The notes beneath the pieces were generated by a model that saw nothing but the letters and a program-made list of their open reading frames with translations, had not been told where the DNA came from and ran no database searches. This document shows, piece by piece, positions 40,258 through 48,476 of a stretch of 64,000 nucleotides of DNA; position 1 is the stretch's first letter, and every line of letters begins with the position of its first letter. This DNA is from an uncultured Clostridia bacterium. Lineage in GTDB: Bacteria > Bacillota > Clostridia > TANB77 > CAG-508. The translations under genes were made by a program, and so were the position numbers. The stretch lies in the NCBI GenBank assembly GCA_934149275.1, contig CAKPEG010000003.1, positions 1 through 64,000 of the forward strand. The letters run 5' to 3'.

Positions 40258-40840
40258 AAATAACGAAGAAGAATACGATGATTATTCAGACTGGATAATA
40301 GAAATATATAAAGATAAAGAAAAAGCAGAAAATAGATTTGTAGAATTAGTAAAAACGAATCAGTATAAAAAAGACAGAGCAATTAAAAGTGCAAAATACA
40401 ACGAGGACATAGGCGCTTACAGAATCGAGGAACATGAGATAGAAAACGAAACAAATAAAGTTATTGACACTAATGCTAGTAGTATAGAAGAAGATATAAA
40501 AATAATAAAAGAAGAGTTCAAAGATGAATATTTTGGGGACATGTTGTGGGGAGAATTAAAACCAGCGGTAGAACATTTATTAGCAGACTATGAGAAGTTA
40601 CAAGAAGAATTTAAAGCAGTAGACAGCGAATGTAATAGATTAGAACGAAAAAAAGTTGAGCAGGAAAAAACAATAAATTTGATGGCTGAGTTTATTGAGG
40701 ATGAATTAACAGTAGATGAATTTTGCACAAAGGAAGGTTGCTATGCAGATAATTATATAGATGGACATTGTGAAAAGTGCTTAAATTGTATTAAGCAATA
40801 TTTTAAAAACAAAGCAAAAGAGGTGATAAGTAATGACTGA
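40229..40840 (+). CDS. Uncharacterised acidic phage protein with C-terminal Cys cluster
   Basis: A 203-residue protein with GTG start behind GGAGGTG. The N-terminal part is a small alpha/beta segment (IYIIFKNNEEEYDDYSDWII), followed by a coiled coil (about 115-150) and a C-terminal CTKEGCYADNYIDGHCEKCL cluster. It is acidic overall. Not recognised. Confidence 0.65.
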   Translation: MKEKIYIIFKNNEEEYDDYSDWIIEIYKDKEKAENRFVELVKTNQYKKDRAIKSAKYNEDIGAYRIEEHEIENETNKVIDTNASSIEEDIKIIKEEFKDEYFGDMLWGELKPAVEHLLADYEKLQEEFKAVDSECNRLERKKVEQEKTINLMAEFIEDELTVDEFCTKEGCYADNYIDGHCEKCLNCIKQYFKNKAKEVISND

Positions 40841-41351
40841 AGAAGAAAAGAAAGCGATTGAAACATTGAAAAGTTGGAAAGATTACAACATAAGAAATAA
40901 AAATAAGTTATTAGAAGCTGATAAAATTATAAAAGTTCAAGAAACAATATTAAATCTAATAAATAAACTACAAAAAGAAAATGAAGAAAAAACAATACTT
41001 CTATTTGCAGGAGCAGAAAAAGTAAGACGATTAGAGAAAGAGAACGAAGAATTAAAAGGAACATTAAGAGATACTCAAAACAGTTGGTTTGAAGATACGA
41101 AAAAAATAGAAAAATTAAAGAAAGAAAATCAATGTTACATAAATTCAATACAGAGCATTGTACCAGTTTTGACGCAAGACTATATAGAAAAACAGAAAAT
41201 AAAAGAGGTAATTAAAGAATTAGAAGATAATATTTGCCGTATAAAAAAACAATATAGCAATGGTGGAGAAAATTGCAATACTGCATATCTTGAAAACTTA
41301 GCGCAAGTAAAAATACTGAAACAAATATTAAAAGAAAGCGAGGAAAAGTAA
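40833..41351 (+). CDS. Coiled-coil phage protein
   Basis: A 172-residue protein dominated by coiled coil (INKLQKENEEKTILLF, then VRRLEKENEELKGTLRDTQN). A short C-terminal helical part follows. It overlaps its upstream neighbour by 8 bp and ends one base before the next start. Role unknown. Confidence 0.65.
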   Translation: MTEEEKKAIETLKSWKDYNIRNKNKLLEADKIIKVQETILNLINKLQKENEEKTILLFAGAEKVRRLEKENEELKGTLRDTQNSWFEDTKKIEKLKKENQCYINSIQSIVPVLTQDYIEKQKIKEVIKELEDNICRIKKQYSNGGENCNTAYLENLAQVKILKQILKESEEK

Positions 41352-41570
41352 ATGGAAGGAATAATTGGAGCAATTTTAATGATATGTGGTTTTATTGGAG
41401 GATTTGTAACGTTTGCAGTATTAGCTTTTAAAACTAACATATATTTTGGATTTATAGTTTTATTTGGAGAAATGATTTTTTTAGGAGGACTACTATTAGA
41501 CATGGAACAAGGCTGGGAAAAAAGAAATAGATTGGGAGGATTAAAATGGAGAAAGTTAAAAGAGTACTAA
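41352..41570 (+). CDS. Small two-helix phage membrane protein
   Basis: A 72-residue protein with two hydrophobic helices (MEGIIGAILMICGFIGGFVT, then IYFGFIVLFGEMIFLGGLLL) and a basic tail. It overlaps the next gene by 25 bp. Confidence 0.65.
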   Translation: MEGIIGAILMICGFIGGFVTFAVLAFKTNIYFGFIVLFGEMIFLGGLLLDMEQGWEKRNRLGGLKWRKLKEY

Positions 41571-41797
41571 CGCAAGCTGAAATACAAGAACTTAGAGATT
41601 TAATAGAATATACTGATGACGACAGAACAATAGAACTATTTAAGAAATTTCATGCAACATACAACATGCTGGCAATATTTTATAGAGATAAGAAATCAGA
41701 AGAAAGACGTACATTATACTTTGAAACAGAATTGCAAAAAGCTAATGAAAAAATCAAGAAGCTGGAGGCAGAGATAAAGAAATTAAAAAGTATGTAG
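41546..41797 (+). CDS. Small helical phage protein
   Basis: An 83-residue Lys/Glu-rich helical protein ending in a coiled coil (LQKANEKIKKLEAEIKKLKS). Start behind GGGAGGA. Not recognised. Confidence 0.6.
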   Translation: MEKVKRVLTQAEIQELRDLIEYTDDDRTIELFKKFHATYNMLAIFYRDKKSEERRTLYFETELQKANEKIKKLEAEIKKLKSM

Positions 41798-41808
41798 GAG
41801 GTACACAA

Positions 41809-42219
41809 ATGAAGTTATCTAAAGAAGAATACAGAGAAGCAAAAGGATGTTTAAAGAGATACAATTATAACTGTGTTAAAATATTAAATATAAGAGCAGA
41901 TATTATGGATTTAGGAGCACAGAACTTGGATGGATTACCAAAGCCAAAGAATAATGTATCAGATCGTGTACTAGAAAGTGTAATCAAGTTGCAAGAGGAC
42001 GAAGCTTTGCAAGTAGCAATTAAAGAATACAAAGCAGTAGTACAAGCTATACAATTAGTCAATAAAGACAGTAAATACATATTTGAAGAGATGTATATAA
42101 AAAGTAAATCAAAGTGGGAAATAATTGACTCTGGTATGTCTGAAGCAACTTTTAAAAGAAGAAAAAGCGATTTAATTCAAGCGGTTCATAAAGAATTGAA
42201 AAAAATGAGCCAAAATTGA
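41809..42219 (+). CDS. ArpU/RinA-type late transcription regulator
   Basis: A 136-residue protein with a long helical N-terminal half and a C-terminal sigma-70 region 4-like helix-turn-helix (YIFEEMYIKSKSKWEIIDSG, then MSEATFKRRKSDLIQAVHKE). This architecture and its place at the end of the early operon, just before the terminase genes, are those of ArpU/RinA regulators that switch on phage late genes. Start behind AGGAGG. Confidence 0.75.
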   Translation: MKLSKEEYREAKGCLKRYNYNCVKILNIRADIMDLGAQNLDGLPKPKNNVSDRVLESVIKLQEDEALQVAIKEYKAVVQAIQLVNKDSKYIFEEMYIKSKSKWEIIDSGMSEATFKRRKSDLIQAVHKELKKMSQN

Positions 42220-42322
42220 GCTTTTTTATCAAAAAAAGTGTGCTAAAATAGTATTATGAAAAATTAAATAAAAGAATTAGAGGTTCTTATATTATTTGAT
42301 TTTCTTTTCTTAATTATTAAAA

Positions 42323-42365
42323 AAGGTAGCTTGACGAAAGGTTAATGTTGTCAAGCTACTTTTTA
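42323..42365 (+). terminator. Terminator of the early operon
   Basis: GTAGCTTGAC (42326-42335) pairs with GTCAAGCTAC (42350-42359), with AAAA before and TTTTT after, 14-base loop. Confidence 0.85.
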
Positions 42366-42477
42366 TTTATGGTATTAGCAAAATGCTAGGTATTGTTGAT
42401 ATAAAATAAACTGATTTGATTAGCTTTTTTGTTGCAAATTTCCAAATATCCTTAAACATGTATATAAATCATTCCGT

Positions 42478-42504
42478 AAGAACCTTCCTAGCAGGTTCTT
42501 TTTA
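42478..42504 (+). terminator. Second terminator before the late genes
   Basis: AAGAACCT (42478-42485) pairs with AGGTTCTT (42493-42500), followed by TTTTATT. The gap 42220-42626 (about 400 bp) contains two terminators and one inverted repeat but no gene. Confidence 0.7.
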
Positions 42505-42510
42505 TTATTA

Positions 42511-42598
42511 GTACAAAGCACGCAAACATATATAGCAGAGTGACAAATCAGCCGTTCAGTTCTAGAGTGCAATTATATATAACTTGCGTGTTTTGTAG
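42511..42598. repeat. Long inverted repeat ahead of the terminase operon
   Basis: TACAAAGCACGCAAACATAT at 42512 is mirrored by TATATAACTTGCGTGTTTTG ending near 42595, with about 45 bp between the arms. CACGCAA (42519-42525) and TTGCGTG (42584-42590) pair perfectly. It could be a late-promoter control site or a packaging (cos/pac) recognition site. It is not a tRNA. Confidence 0.5.
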
Positions 42599-42626
42599 TG
42601 ATTATATTACAAAAGAAGGTGTTATT

Positions 42627-42779
42627 ATGATTAGTGAAAAAGAACGCTTTGATAAATATGTCAAAGAACAGTGTAGGAACTGCAAAAACAAAGATAAGAA
42701 CTTATGCGAAATTCACACATCTGTCTTGAACGGAATCATAACAACAAAGTGTGAGTTCTATGAAAAAGAAGAAATATAA
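42627..42779 (+). CDS. Small Cys-rich phage protein
   Basis: A 50-residue protein with start at ATG 42627 behind GAAGGTG. CRNCKNKDKNLC near residue 16 and a later CEF give a four-Cys zinc site pattern. First gene of the late block. Function unknown. Confidence 0.6.
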   Translation: MISEKERFDKYVKEQCRNCKNKDKNLCEIHTSVLNGIITTKCEFYEKEEI

Positions 42780-42933
42780 TTTTGCAATGTGTATGAAACA
42801 TCGTTGCGATGAGTGTAAAAGAAAAGACAAATGTTTTAAAGAAAGAGGTGAATATAATGGAGAAAATAATAAAAGAAGGAAAAGTACTAAGAAGTTTCAA
42901 CGACAAGGAAAACAACTTAAAAACATATACTAA
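42760..42933 (+). CDS. Possible second small Cys-rich protein, overlapping
   Basis: A 57-codon frame (MKKKKYNFAMCMKHRCDECK..) has a CDECKRKDKCF pattern like its upstream neighbour's, but it overlaps both neighbours and its ribosome site is poor. The Cys pattern is the main reason to list it. Confidence 0.35.
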   Translation: MKKKKYNFAMCMKHRCDECKRKDKCFKERGEYNGENNKRRKSTKKFQRQGKQLKNIY

Positions 42934-43033
42934 AGGCGATACATTTAGAGCTGATGATACTAGATATTTTGAACTATTCAGACAAGGTTTCTTAAGTGAA
43001 GGAAAAGTAGTTACATCTAAAAACAGCAAGTAG
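42857..43033 (+). CDS. Small uncharacterised phage protein
   Basis: A 58-residue protein from ATG 42857 behind AGAGGTG (VLRSFNDKENNLKTYTKGDT, then FRADDTRYFELFRQGFLSEG). It looks like a small beta-rich structural or accessory protein, nine bases before terS. Confidence 0.6.
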   Translation: MEKIIKEGKVLRSFNDKENNLKTYTKGDTFRADDTRYFELFRQGFLSEGKVVTSKNSK

Positions 43034-43041
43034 GTGAGGAG

Positions 43042-43599
43042 ATGGCTAAATATGATTGGAAGCAGTTAGAGAAAGAATACATATTAAGTGAATATAAGTC
43101 AGTAAAAGAGTTCTTAAGAAGTAAAGACATCAAATCTACTGGGAATACTAATAAACAGACGAAAGGCTGGGCAGAGAAAAAGGCAACAAAAGAGCAACAA
43201 AAGAGCAACAAAATAGTAGAAAAGGTAATAGAAAAGCAATCAGAAAAAGAAGCTAACAAAATAATACAAGTAAAAGATGTAGCAAATGATTTATTAAGTA
43301 AAATAGTACAAGCTAATAATGAATTAAACAAACATCTAGCAAAACATAAAACAAAAGTAAAAGCTGTAGTATATGATAAAAAAACTTCAAAGCCATCTAA
43401 AGAAGTAATAACAGAGCAAGAAGAAATAAAAGATTATATAAGTATAATAGACAGAAAAGGACTAAAAGAGCTTACATCTGCATTAAAGGACTTAAGTGAT
43501 ATATTAGGTCCAAAAGAAGATGATGACGAAAAGGATAATTCATTTATAGAAGCATTAAATGGAAAGACGGAGGAGATTTGGAATGAAGAAGAGGAGTAA
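43042..43599 (+). CDS. terS: Terminase small subunit
   Basis: A 185-residue protein. The N-terminus (YDWKQLEKEYILSEYKSVKE) forms the DNA-binding helix-turn-helix region of phage terminase small subunits of this group; the middle is a helical oligomerisation part and the C-terminus is acidic (EDDDEKD). It recognises phage DNA for packaging and hands it to TerL. It overlaps terL by 17 bp. Start behind GGTGAGGAG. Confidence 0.85.
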   Translation: MAKYDWKQLEKEYILSEYKSVKEFLRSKDIKSTGNTNKQTKGWAEKKATKEQQKSNKIVEKVIEKQSEKEANKIIQVKDVANDLLSKIVQANNELNKHLAKHKTKVKAVVYDKKTSKPSKEVITEQEEIKDYISIIDRKGLKELTSALKDLSDILGPKEDDDEKDNSFIEALNGKTEEIWNEEEE

Positions 43600-44884
43600 A
43601 TCAAATTTCAAATGGAAACCAATGTCTAACAAACAGTTAAAAGTATTTACTTGGTGGAATGATAATTCTCCAATGAAAGACAAAGATGGAATTATTGCAG
43701 ATGGGGCTGTAAGAAGTGGTAAAACAATAAGCATGGCACCAAGTTTTGTAATGTGGGCAATGGAAAAATATGATGAATGTGATTTTGCTATATGTGGTAA
43801 AACGATAGGTTCTTTGAATAGAAATGTTATAAACACATTAAAAAAACAATTACATTCACTTAAGTACAGATATGAGCATAAAAGAAGTGAAAATTTATTA
43901 ATAGTTAGTAAAAATGGAAAAACTAACTATTTTTATTTATTTGGAGGAAAAGATGAAGCTAGTCAAGATTTGATACAAGGTATGACTTTAGCTGGAATAT
44001 TCTTTGATGAAGTGGCATTAATGCCACAATCGTTTGTCGAACAAGGTATAGCAAGATTGAGTATTGAAGGTGCAAAATTTTGGTTTAATTGTAACCCAAA
44101 AAATCCAAATCATTGGTTTAAATTAGAATACATAGATAAGATACAAGAAAAAAACATATTATATTTGCACTTTACAATGAATGATAATTTAACATTATCA
44201 GAAGCAGTAAAAGAAAGATATAAGAGAATGTTTGTAGGAGTATTCTACAAACGAAATATTTTGGGTTTATGGGTAACTGCAGAAGGTTCTATATATACTG
44301 TTTATAGTAATAATAAAGAAGCATATTACACAGATAATCCTGATTATGATTTTATACAAATAGGAATAGATTTTGGTGGTAATGGTTCTGCACATACACT
44401 TGTCGCAAGTGGAATAAAAAATAATTATTCAAGGCTTACAGCATTAATGTCCGAAAGAATAGAAGCTACAGGGATGACTCCTCAACAATTATATAAGGCT
44501 ATAGATTTATTTATTGAAAGAGTTCAAAATAAATACGGACAAGTTAGTACAATATATCCAGATAGTGCCGAACAGACGCTGATAAATGGAATAAAAACTA
44601 TGGTATCAGTAAAATATCCTCATATAAGTATTAGAAACAGTATAAAGAACGAAATAATTGATAGAATTAGATGCACAACTAGTTTAATGGCAAGTTTTAA
44701 GTTCTTTATGACACGTGATTGCAAAACATTAGAATTAGCATTCGAAAATGCAGTATATAGTGATAAACCAAAAGAACAAGGAAAAGATGAAAGATTAGAT
44801 GATGGAACATCAGATATAGATACATTAGATGCATTTGAGTATAGTTGGGAGAGATATATAAAACAATATAGTAGAGTTGCGTAG
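43583..44884 (+). CDS. terL: Terminase large subunit (PBSX/SPP1-type)
   Basis: A 433-residue motor protein. Start at ATG 43583 behind CGGAGGAG, within the end of terS. Walker A is DGAVRSGKT (about 42-50), Walker B with catalytic Glu is GIFFDEVALM (about 137-146), and the C-terminal nuclease domain includes IGIDFGGNGSAHT and YPDSAEQTL. It translocates DNA into the prohead and cuts it. Confidence 0.95.
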   Translation: MKKRSKSNFKWKPMSNKQLKVFTWWNDNSPMKDKDGIIADGAVRSGKTISMAPSFVMWAMEKYDECDFAICGKTIGSLNRNVINTLKKQLHSLKYRYEHKRSENLLIVSKNGKTNYFYLFGGKDEASQDLIQGMTLAGIFFDEVALMPQSFVEQGIARLSIEGAKFWFNCNPKNPNHWFKLEYIDKIQEKNILYLHFTMNDNLTLSEAVKERYKRMFVGVFYKRNILGLWVTAEGSIYTVYSNNKEAYYTDNPDYDFIQIGIDFGGNGSAHTLVASGIKNNYSRLTALMSERIEATGMTPQQLYKAIDLFIERVQNKYGQVSTIYPDSAEQTLINGIKTMVSVKYPHISIRNSIKNEIIDRIRCTTSLMASFKFFMTRDCKTLELAFENAVYSDKPKEQGKDERLDDGTSDIDTLDAFEYSWERYIKQYSRVA

Positions 44885-44893
44885 GAGGATACA

Positions 44894-46291
44894 ATGTTTG
44901 AAAGAATAGTAAATTTTATAAAAGGAGCGATAAATAAAATGTTTAATAAAACAGAGATAGCAAAAGATTTTAATATAGATATATCAACGAGTGATGAAGT
45001 TTTAGCAGCAATTGAAAAATGGTCGAACATTTATAATGGTAAAGCCCCATGGTTAAGCGAAGAAGTTAAGTCTTTGAAAGTAGCTAAAACAATATGCGAA
45101 AAAGTAGCTAAAGCTGTAACAATAGAATTAAAAACAAAAGTTGATGATGAAGAAATCAACAAAGTGTATAAAAGGTTTATGAAAAACATAAGAACGAATA
45201 CAGAGTATGCACTAGGAAAAGGTGGTATGTTCTTTAAACCATTTTATGCTAATGGCAAAATAAAAATTAGCTGTATTCAAGCTGATAAATTTATACCAAC
45301 TAAGTTTGATAGCACTGGCGAATTGCTAGGGGCTATTTTTATTGACCAAATCACAAGGGGAAACGAAATATATACAAGACTTGAATATCAAGAACTAGAC
45401 GAGACAATGCTAAAAATAGAAAATAAGGCATATAAAACTACAATACATAATCCTAATATGTTAGGAACAAAAATTGCATTATCACAAGTTCAAGAATGGG
45501 CAATGATTAAAGATGAAATTACAATAAATAATGTTGACAGATTATTGGGCGGATATTTTAGAATACCAATTGCAAATACGGTTGATAATACTAGTCCTGT
45601 GGGCGTTGCAATATTTGCAAATGCTACAAAAACGCTTGAGGAAATAGATAAACAATTTAGTAGAACTTTATGGGAATATGAAGGTTCTGAACTAGCAATA
45701 GATGTTGACGAAACAGCTTTTAAAAAAGATAAACAAGGCAATTCTATATTGCCAAAAGGGAAAGAAAGATTATACAGAAAGATAGATTTTGGCGATGAGA
45801 AACAGTGGAATGTATTTAGTCCGCAAATAAGAGATACAGCATTATTCAATGGATTAAATGAGCTATTAAGGCAAGCTGAAAGTCAATGTGGTTTAGCTTT
45901 TGGAACTATATCTAAAATAGAAAGCGTTGAAAAAACAGCAACAGAGATAAAAGCAAGTAAACAAGATTATTATGTAACAGTTTCAGATATACAAACAGCA
46001 TTACAAATCGCATTAGAAGATTTAATTTATAGTATTGATATTCTAATGAGCTTATATGGAATAAAACATAAAGTTGGAGCATCTGTGAGCTTTGATTGGG
46101 ACGACAGTATATTAGTTGATAGCAAAGAAAAACAATCACAAAGTTTGATAGAAAGAAATGCAGGTTTAATAGATGATATTGAATATTTTGTACAAACAAG
46201 AGGCTATTCAGAAGAAGAAGCAACAGAATATGTAAGCAAAATACGAGAACGAAACAATCAAACAGTAGCAAAAGAAGAGCAAGAGGAATAG
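44894..46291 (+). CDS. Phage portal protein (SPP1 gp6-like)
   Basis: A 465-residue portal. The family pattern is present: an N-terminal helical wing (KWSNIYNGKAPWLSEEVKSL), a stem and core (GGMFFKPFY, IQADKFIPTKF) and a C-terminal helical crown (QAESQCGLAFGTISKIESVE, TATEIKASKQDYY). It forms the dodecameric DNA-entry ring at one capsid vertex and follows terL by 9 bp. The start follows GTAGGAGG. Confidence 0.92.
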   Translation: MFERIVNFIKGAINKMFNKTEIAKDFNIDISTSDEVLAAIEKWSNIYNGKAPWLSEEVKSLKVAKTICEKVAKAVTIELKTKVDDEEINKVYKRFMKNIRTNTEYALGKGGMFFKPFYANGKIKISCIQADKFIPTKFDSTGELLGAIFIDQITRGNEIYTRLEYQELDETMLKIENKAYKTTIHNPNMLGTKIALSQVQEWAMIKDEITINNVDRLLGGYFRIPIANTVDNTSPVGVAIFANATKTLEEIDKQFSRTLWEYEGSELAIDVDETAFKKDKQGNSILPKGKERLYRKIDFGDEKQWNVFSPQIRDTALFNGLNELLRQAESQCGLAFGTISKIESVEKTATEIKASKQDYYVTVSDIQTALQIALEDLIYSIDILMSLYGIKHKVGASVSFDWDDSILVDSKEKQSQSLIERNAGLIDDIEYFVQTRGYSEEEATEYVSKIRERNNQTVAKEEQEE

Positions 46292-46294
46292 TTT

Positions 46295-47872
46295 ATGATA
46301 GAAGATAAGATTCAAGATGCAATAAAACCTATTATAAGTTTATATTCTAAAATAGAGTTGGAATTAATAGAAAAAATTGCAGAACATTTTAATATAAATG
46401 AAGAATTTATAAATTCAGACTATTGGTATTTTGAAAAGCTGAAAGAGCTTGGTGGGTTGAATAACGAAACACTAAAACTATTAGAGAAATATACAGGTAG
46501 AACAAAGCAAGAATTATTAAAAGCAATGCAAGATGTAGGTATAAATGCAATACCAGTAGACCAGTTAAATATTGCAACACAAAAAAGAGCATTATTAAAT
46601 CCTGAAAGCATTATAAATAGTGTTAATATACAAAACCTAATAAAACATAGTTATTATGATATAGAAAAATCATTCTTAAATCTAAATCAAACTATTCAAG
46701 AACAAGTAAGAAATATATATACAAGCATAGTAACAGAAACATATATAAAGGCAAATGCAGGAGTATATAGTTATCAAGAGGCAATATTAGAGAGTTTAAA
46801 CAAGTTAGGAGACAAAGGTATATCAATATTAACATACCAAGATAAAAATGGCTTAATGAGGAATTATGACATTGTGGGAACAGTAAGGAGAGACTTGTTG
46901 ATTGCAACGAGGGGTTTAGTTGGTAAAGTTAATGAAGAAGTAATAAAAGAAAGTGGACATCACATAATAAGAGTTTCAAATCATTTTGGTGCTAGAACAG
47001 GAGATGGAGGTCAAAACTATACTAATCATGCATGGTGGCAAGAAAAACAGTTTTTTTGTTGGAATTATGATGGTAAAGCCACAGAAGAAGAAAAAAAGCT
47101 ACCTGATTTTATAGAACATTGCAATTATGGAGATGTACAAGGCATTGTAGGCATTAATTGTAAACACTTCTTTACTGTTTGGTATGGCTCAACTAAAAAA
47201 GAGGATTTGGGATTTACGTACGATGAAAATCAAGAGCAATATGAAAAGTCTCAGCAACAAAGATACTTAGAAAATGGTGTACGTAAGTGGAAAAAAAGGC
47301 AAGTAATAGCCAAGAAGCTTCTTGATGAAGAAGAATATAAGAAATCAAGCATAAAAGCAAGAGAATGGCAAGAAAGATTAAATGAGTTTACTAAAGAAAA
47401 TAATTTAAGAAGAGATTATACAAGACAACATATAAAAGGCTATAAAAATATGACAAAACCTAGAGAAAGTGATATAATAATAAAAGAAAAAAGAGCACAA
47501 AGAAATTCATACTCATTGTCACAAGAACAGATTGATAATATATGCAACAATGAGTTGAAAAATATAAAATTTCCAAAGAAACCAGAATATAATCCAAGAA
47601 TAGGAGATAATGGAAGAACTAAGTATATTGAATATCCTTGGGGAGAATGTAAAGAAATAACAAAAATAGAAGTAGGAAAGCAAGATAAAAACACAAAAGA
47701 ATTTCTAATAGACTCATTATTGCATGAAAAATTAGAAGCTAAAATAGCAAGTACTAATACAAGTTATTATAAAAAACTAAAAAATATGAGCGATGACGAT
47801 AGACACATATATATAAATAAAATAATAAAAAGATATTTTGATATGAGGAGGTGGAATAATGGAAATAGATGA
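46295..47872 (+). CDS. Phage minor capsid/head morphogenesis protein with C-terminal extension
   Basis: A 525-residue protein. Residues 1-290 match phage minor capsid proteins (QDVGINAIPVDQLNIATQKR, HIIRVSNHFGARTGDGG and a GINCKHFFTVWYGSTKK core like SPP1 gp7-type proteins). Residues about 390-525 form an extra domain: EKRAQRNSYSLSQEQID, a PWGECKEITKIEVGKQDKNT stretch and SLLHEKLEAKI. Such positions often carry appended nuclease-like domains in phages; I cannot identify this one. It overlaps the next gene by 14 bp. Confidence 0.85.
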   Translation: MIEDKIQDAIKPIISLYSKIELELIEKIAEHFNINEEFINSDYWYFEKLKELGGLNNETLKLLEKYTGRTKQELLKAMQDVGINAIPVDQLNIATQKRALLNPESIINSVNIQNLIKHSYYDIEKSFLNLNQTIQEQVRNIYTSIVTETYIKANAGVYSYQEAILESLNKLGDKGISILTYQDKNGLMRNYDIVGTVRRDLLIATRGLVGKVNEEVIKESGHHIIRVSNHFGARTGDGGQNYTNHAWWQEKQFFCWNYDGKATEEEKKLPDFIEHCNYGDVQGIVGINCKHFFTVWYGSTKKEDLGFTYDENQEQYEKSQQQRYLENGVRKWKKRQVIAKKLLDEEEYKKSSIKAREWQERLNEFTKENNLRRDYTRQHIKGYKNMTKPRESDIIIKEKRAQRNSYSLSQEQIDNICNNELKNIKFPKKPEYNPRIGDNGRTKYIEYPWGECKEITKIEVGKQDKNTKEFLIDSLLHEKLEAKIASTNTSYYKKLKNMSDDDRHIYINKIIKRYFDMRRWNNGNR

Positions 47873-48080
47873 TATTTTAGAAATACTTTTTGATGGAACA
47901 AAAGAAGAAATCGAGAAAGTGCTAAAAGAACAGAAAATATCATACAGTTTTACTGATAATTTAGAAGCATATACAATAAGAAACAATAATACTCAAGAAG
48001 TAGTAAGAGGTAGTAAATGCCATTATACACCTAATTGTGTAAAATATTTTGGCAATAAATATGAAGAAAGGAAAAAATAA
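47859..48080 (+). CDS. Small uncharacterised phage protein
   Basis: A 73-residue protein with a helical start (DDILEILFDGTKEEIEKVLK) and CHYTPNC near the end. It overlaps the minor capsid gene and could be a partner of its C-terminal extension. The start follows GAGGAGG. Confidence 0.6.
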   Translation: MEIDDILEILFDGTKEEIEKVLKEQKISYSFTDNLEAYTIRNNNTQEVVRGSKCHYTPNCVKYFGNKYEERKK

Positions 48081-48191
48081 ATTTGTTTAAGGTATTAAGA
48101 GGAATGATTAATTATTATATAGATTTTTTAAATTATGGATTACCCAGAAGTATACCTAAGATATAAATTAGTTTAAAATGATATTGAATTT

Positions 48192-48329
48192 ATTGAGGTG
48201 GCGGAATAGGTAGACGCTAAGTGTGATAGAAATATCCGAATCGAATAAAATACAGTGGTAACCGTTATCAGAAGTGGCGTAGGAGTATACGCTGGTACTC
48301 TATGTTAGGTGCAAATCCTAACCCTTAAT
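48192..48329 (+). ncRNA. tRNA-Leu-like element with an oversized central region
   Basis: A 7-bp acceptor stem (ATTGAGG 48192-48198 with CCTTAAT 48323-48329, one G-T wobble), TG at positions 8-9, and a leucine-type D arm (GCG, loop GAATAGGTAGA, CGC at 48201-48217) are present. A T arm of six pairs follows (GTTAGG 48304-48309, loop TGCAAAT, CCTAAC 48317-48322; a normal T stem has five). Between D and T arms lie 86 bases where a leucine tRNA has about 35. I find no acceptable anticodon arm there and no encoded CCA. It has its own terminator. Confidence 0.6.
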
Positions 48330-48349
48330 AATAAGTAAATAGTTAAATC

Positions 48350-48380
48350 ATAGAAGTTCAAAAATGGACTTCTATTTTTT
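48350..48380 (+). terminator. Terminator of the tRNA-like element
   Basis: ATAGAAGTTC (48350-48359) pairs with GGACTTCTAT (48366-48375), followed by TTTTTT. The rest of the 396-bp gap 48081-48476 has no gene; its last part repeats TCGTGAAC twice. Confidence 0.85.
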
Positions 48381-48476
48381 ATACCCAAATTCGACTATAT
48401 GCAGGTCGTGAACAAGTGCATAACTACATCGTGAACGAAAAACACGTAAAAGTTCGTAGTAGTAGAAAGGAATAAT

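Noticed and set aside
42519..42590. 72-nt segment with 7-bp ends (CACGCAA/TTGCGTG) considered as a tRNA
   Set aside because: There is no T-loop consensus before the 3' arm, no D arm and no plausible anticodon arm; the pairing fits an inverted repeat better.
48218..48303. Group I intron inside the tRNA-Leu-like element
   Set aside because: The insert is far too short and lacks the conserved P/Q/R/S core sequences.
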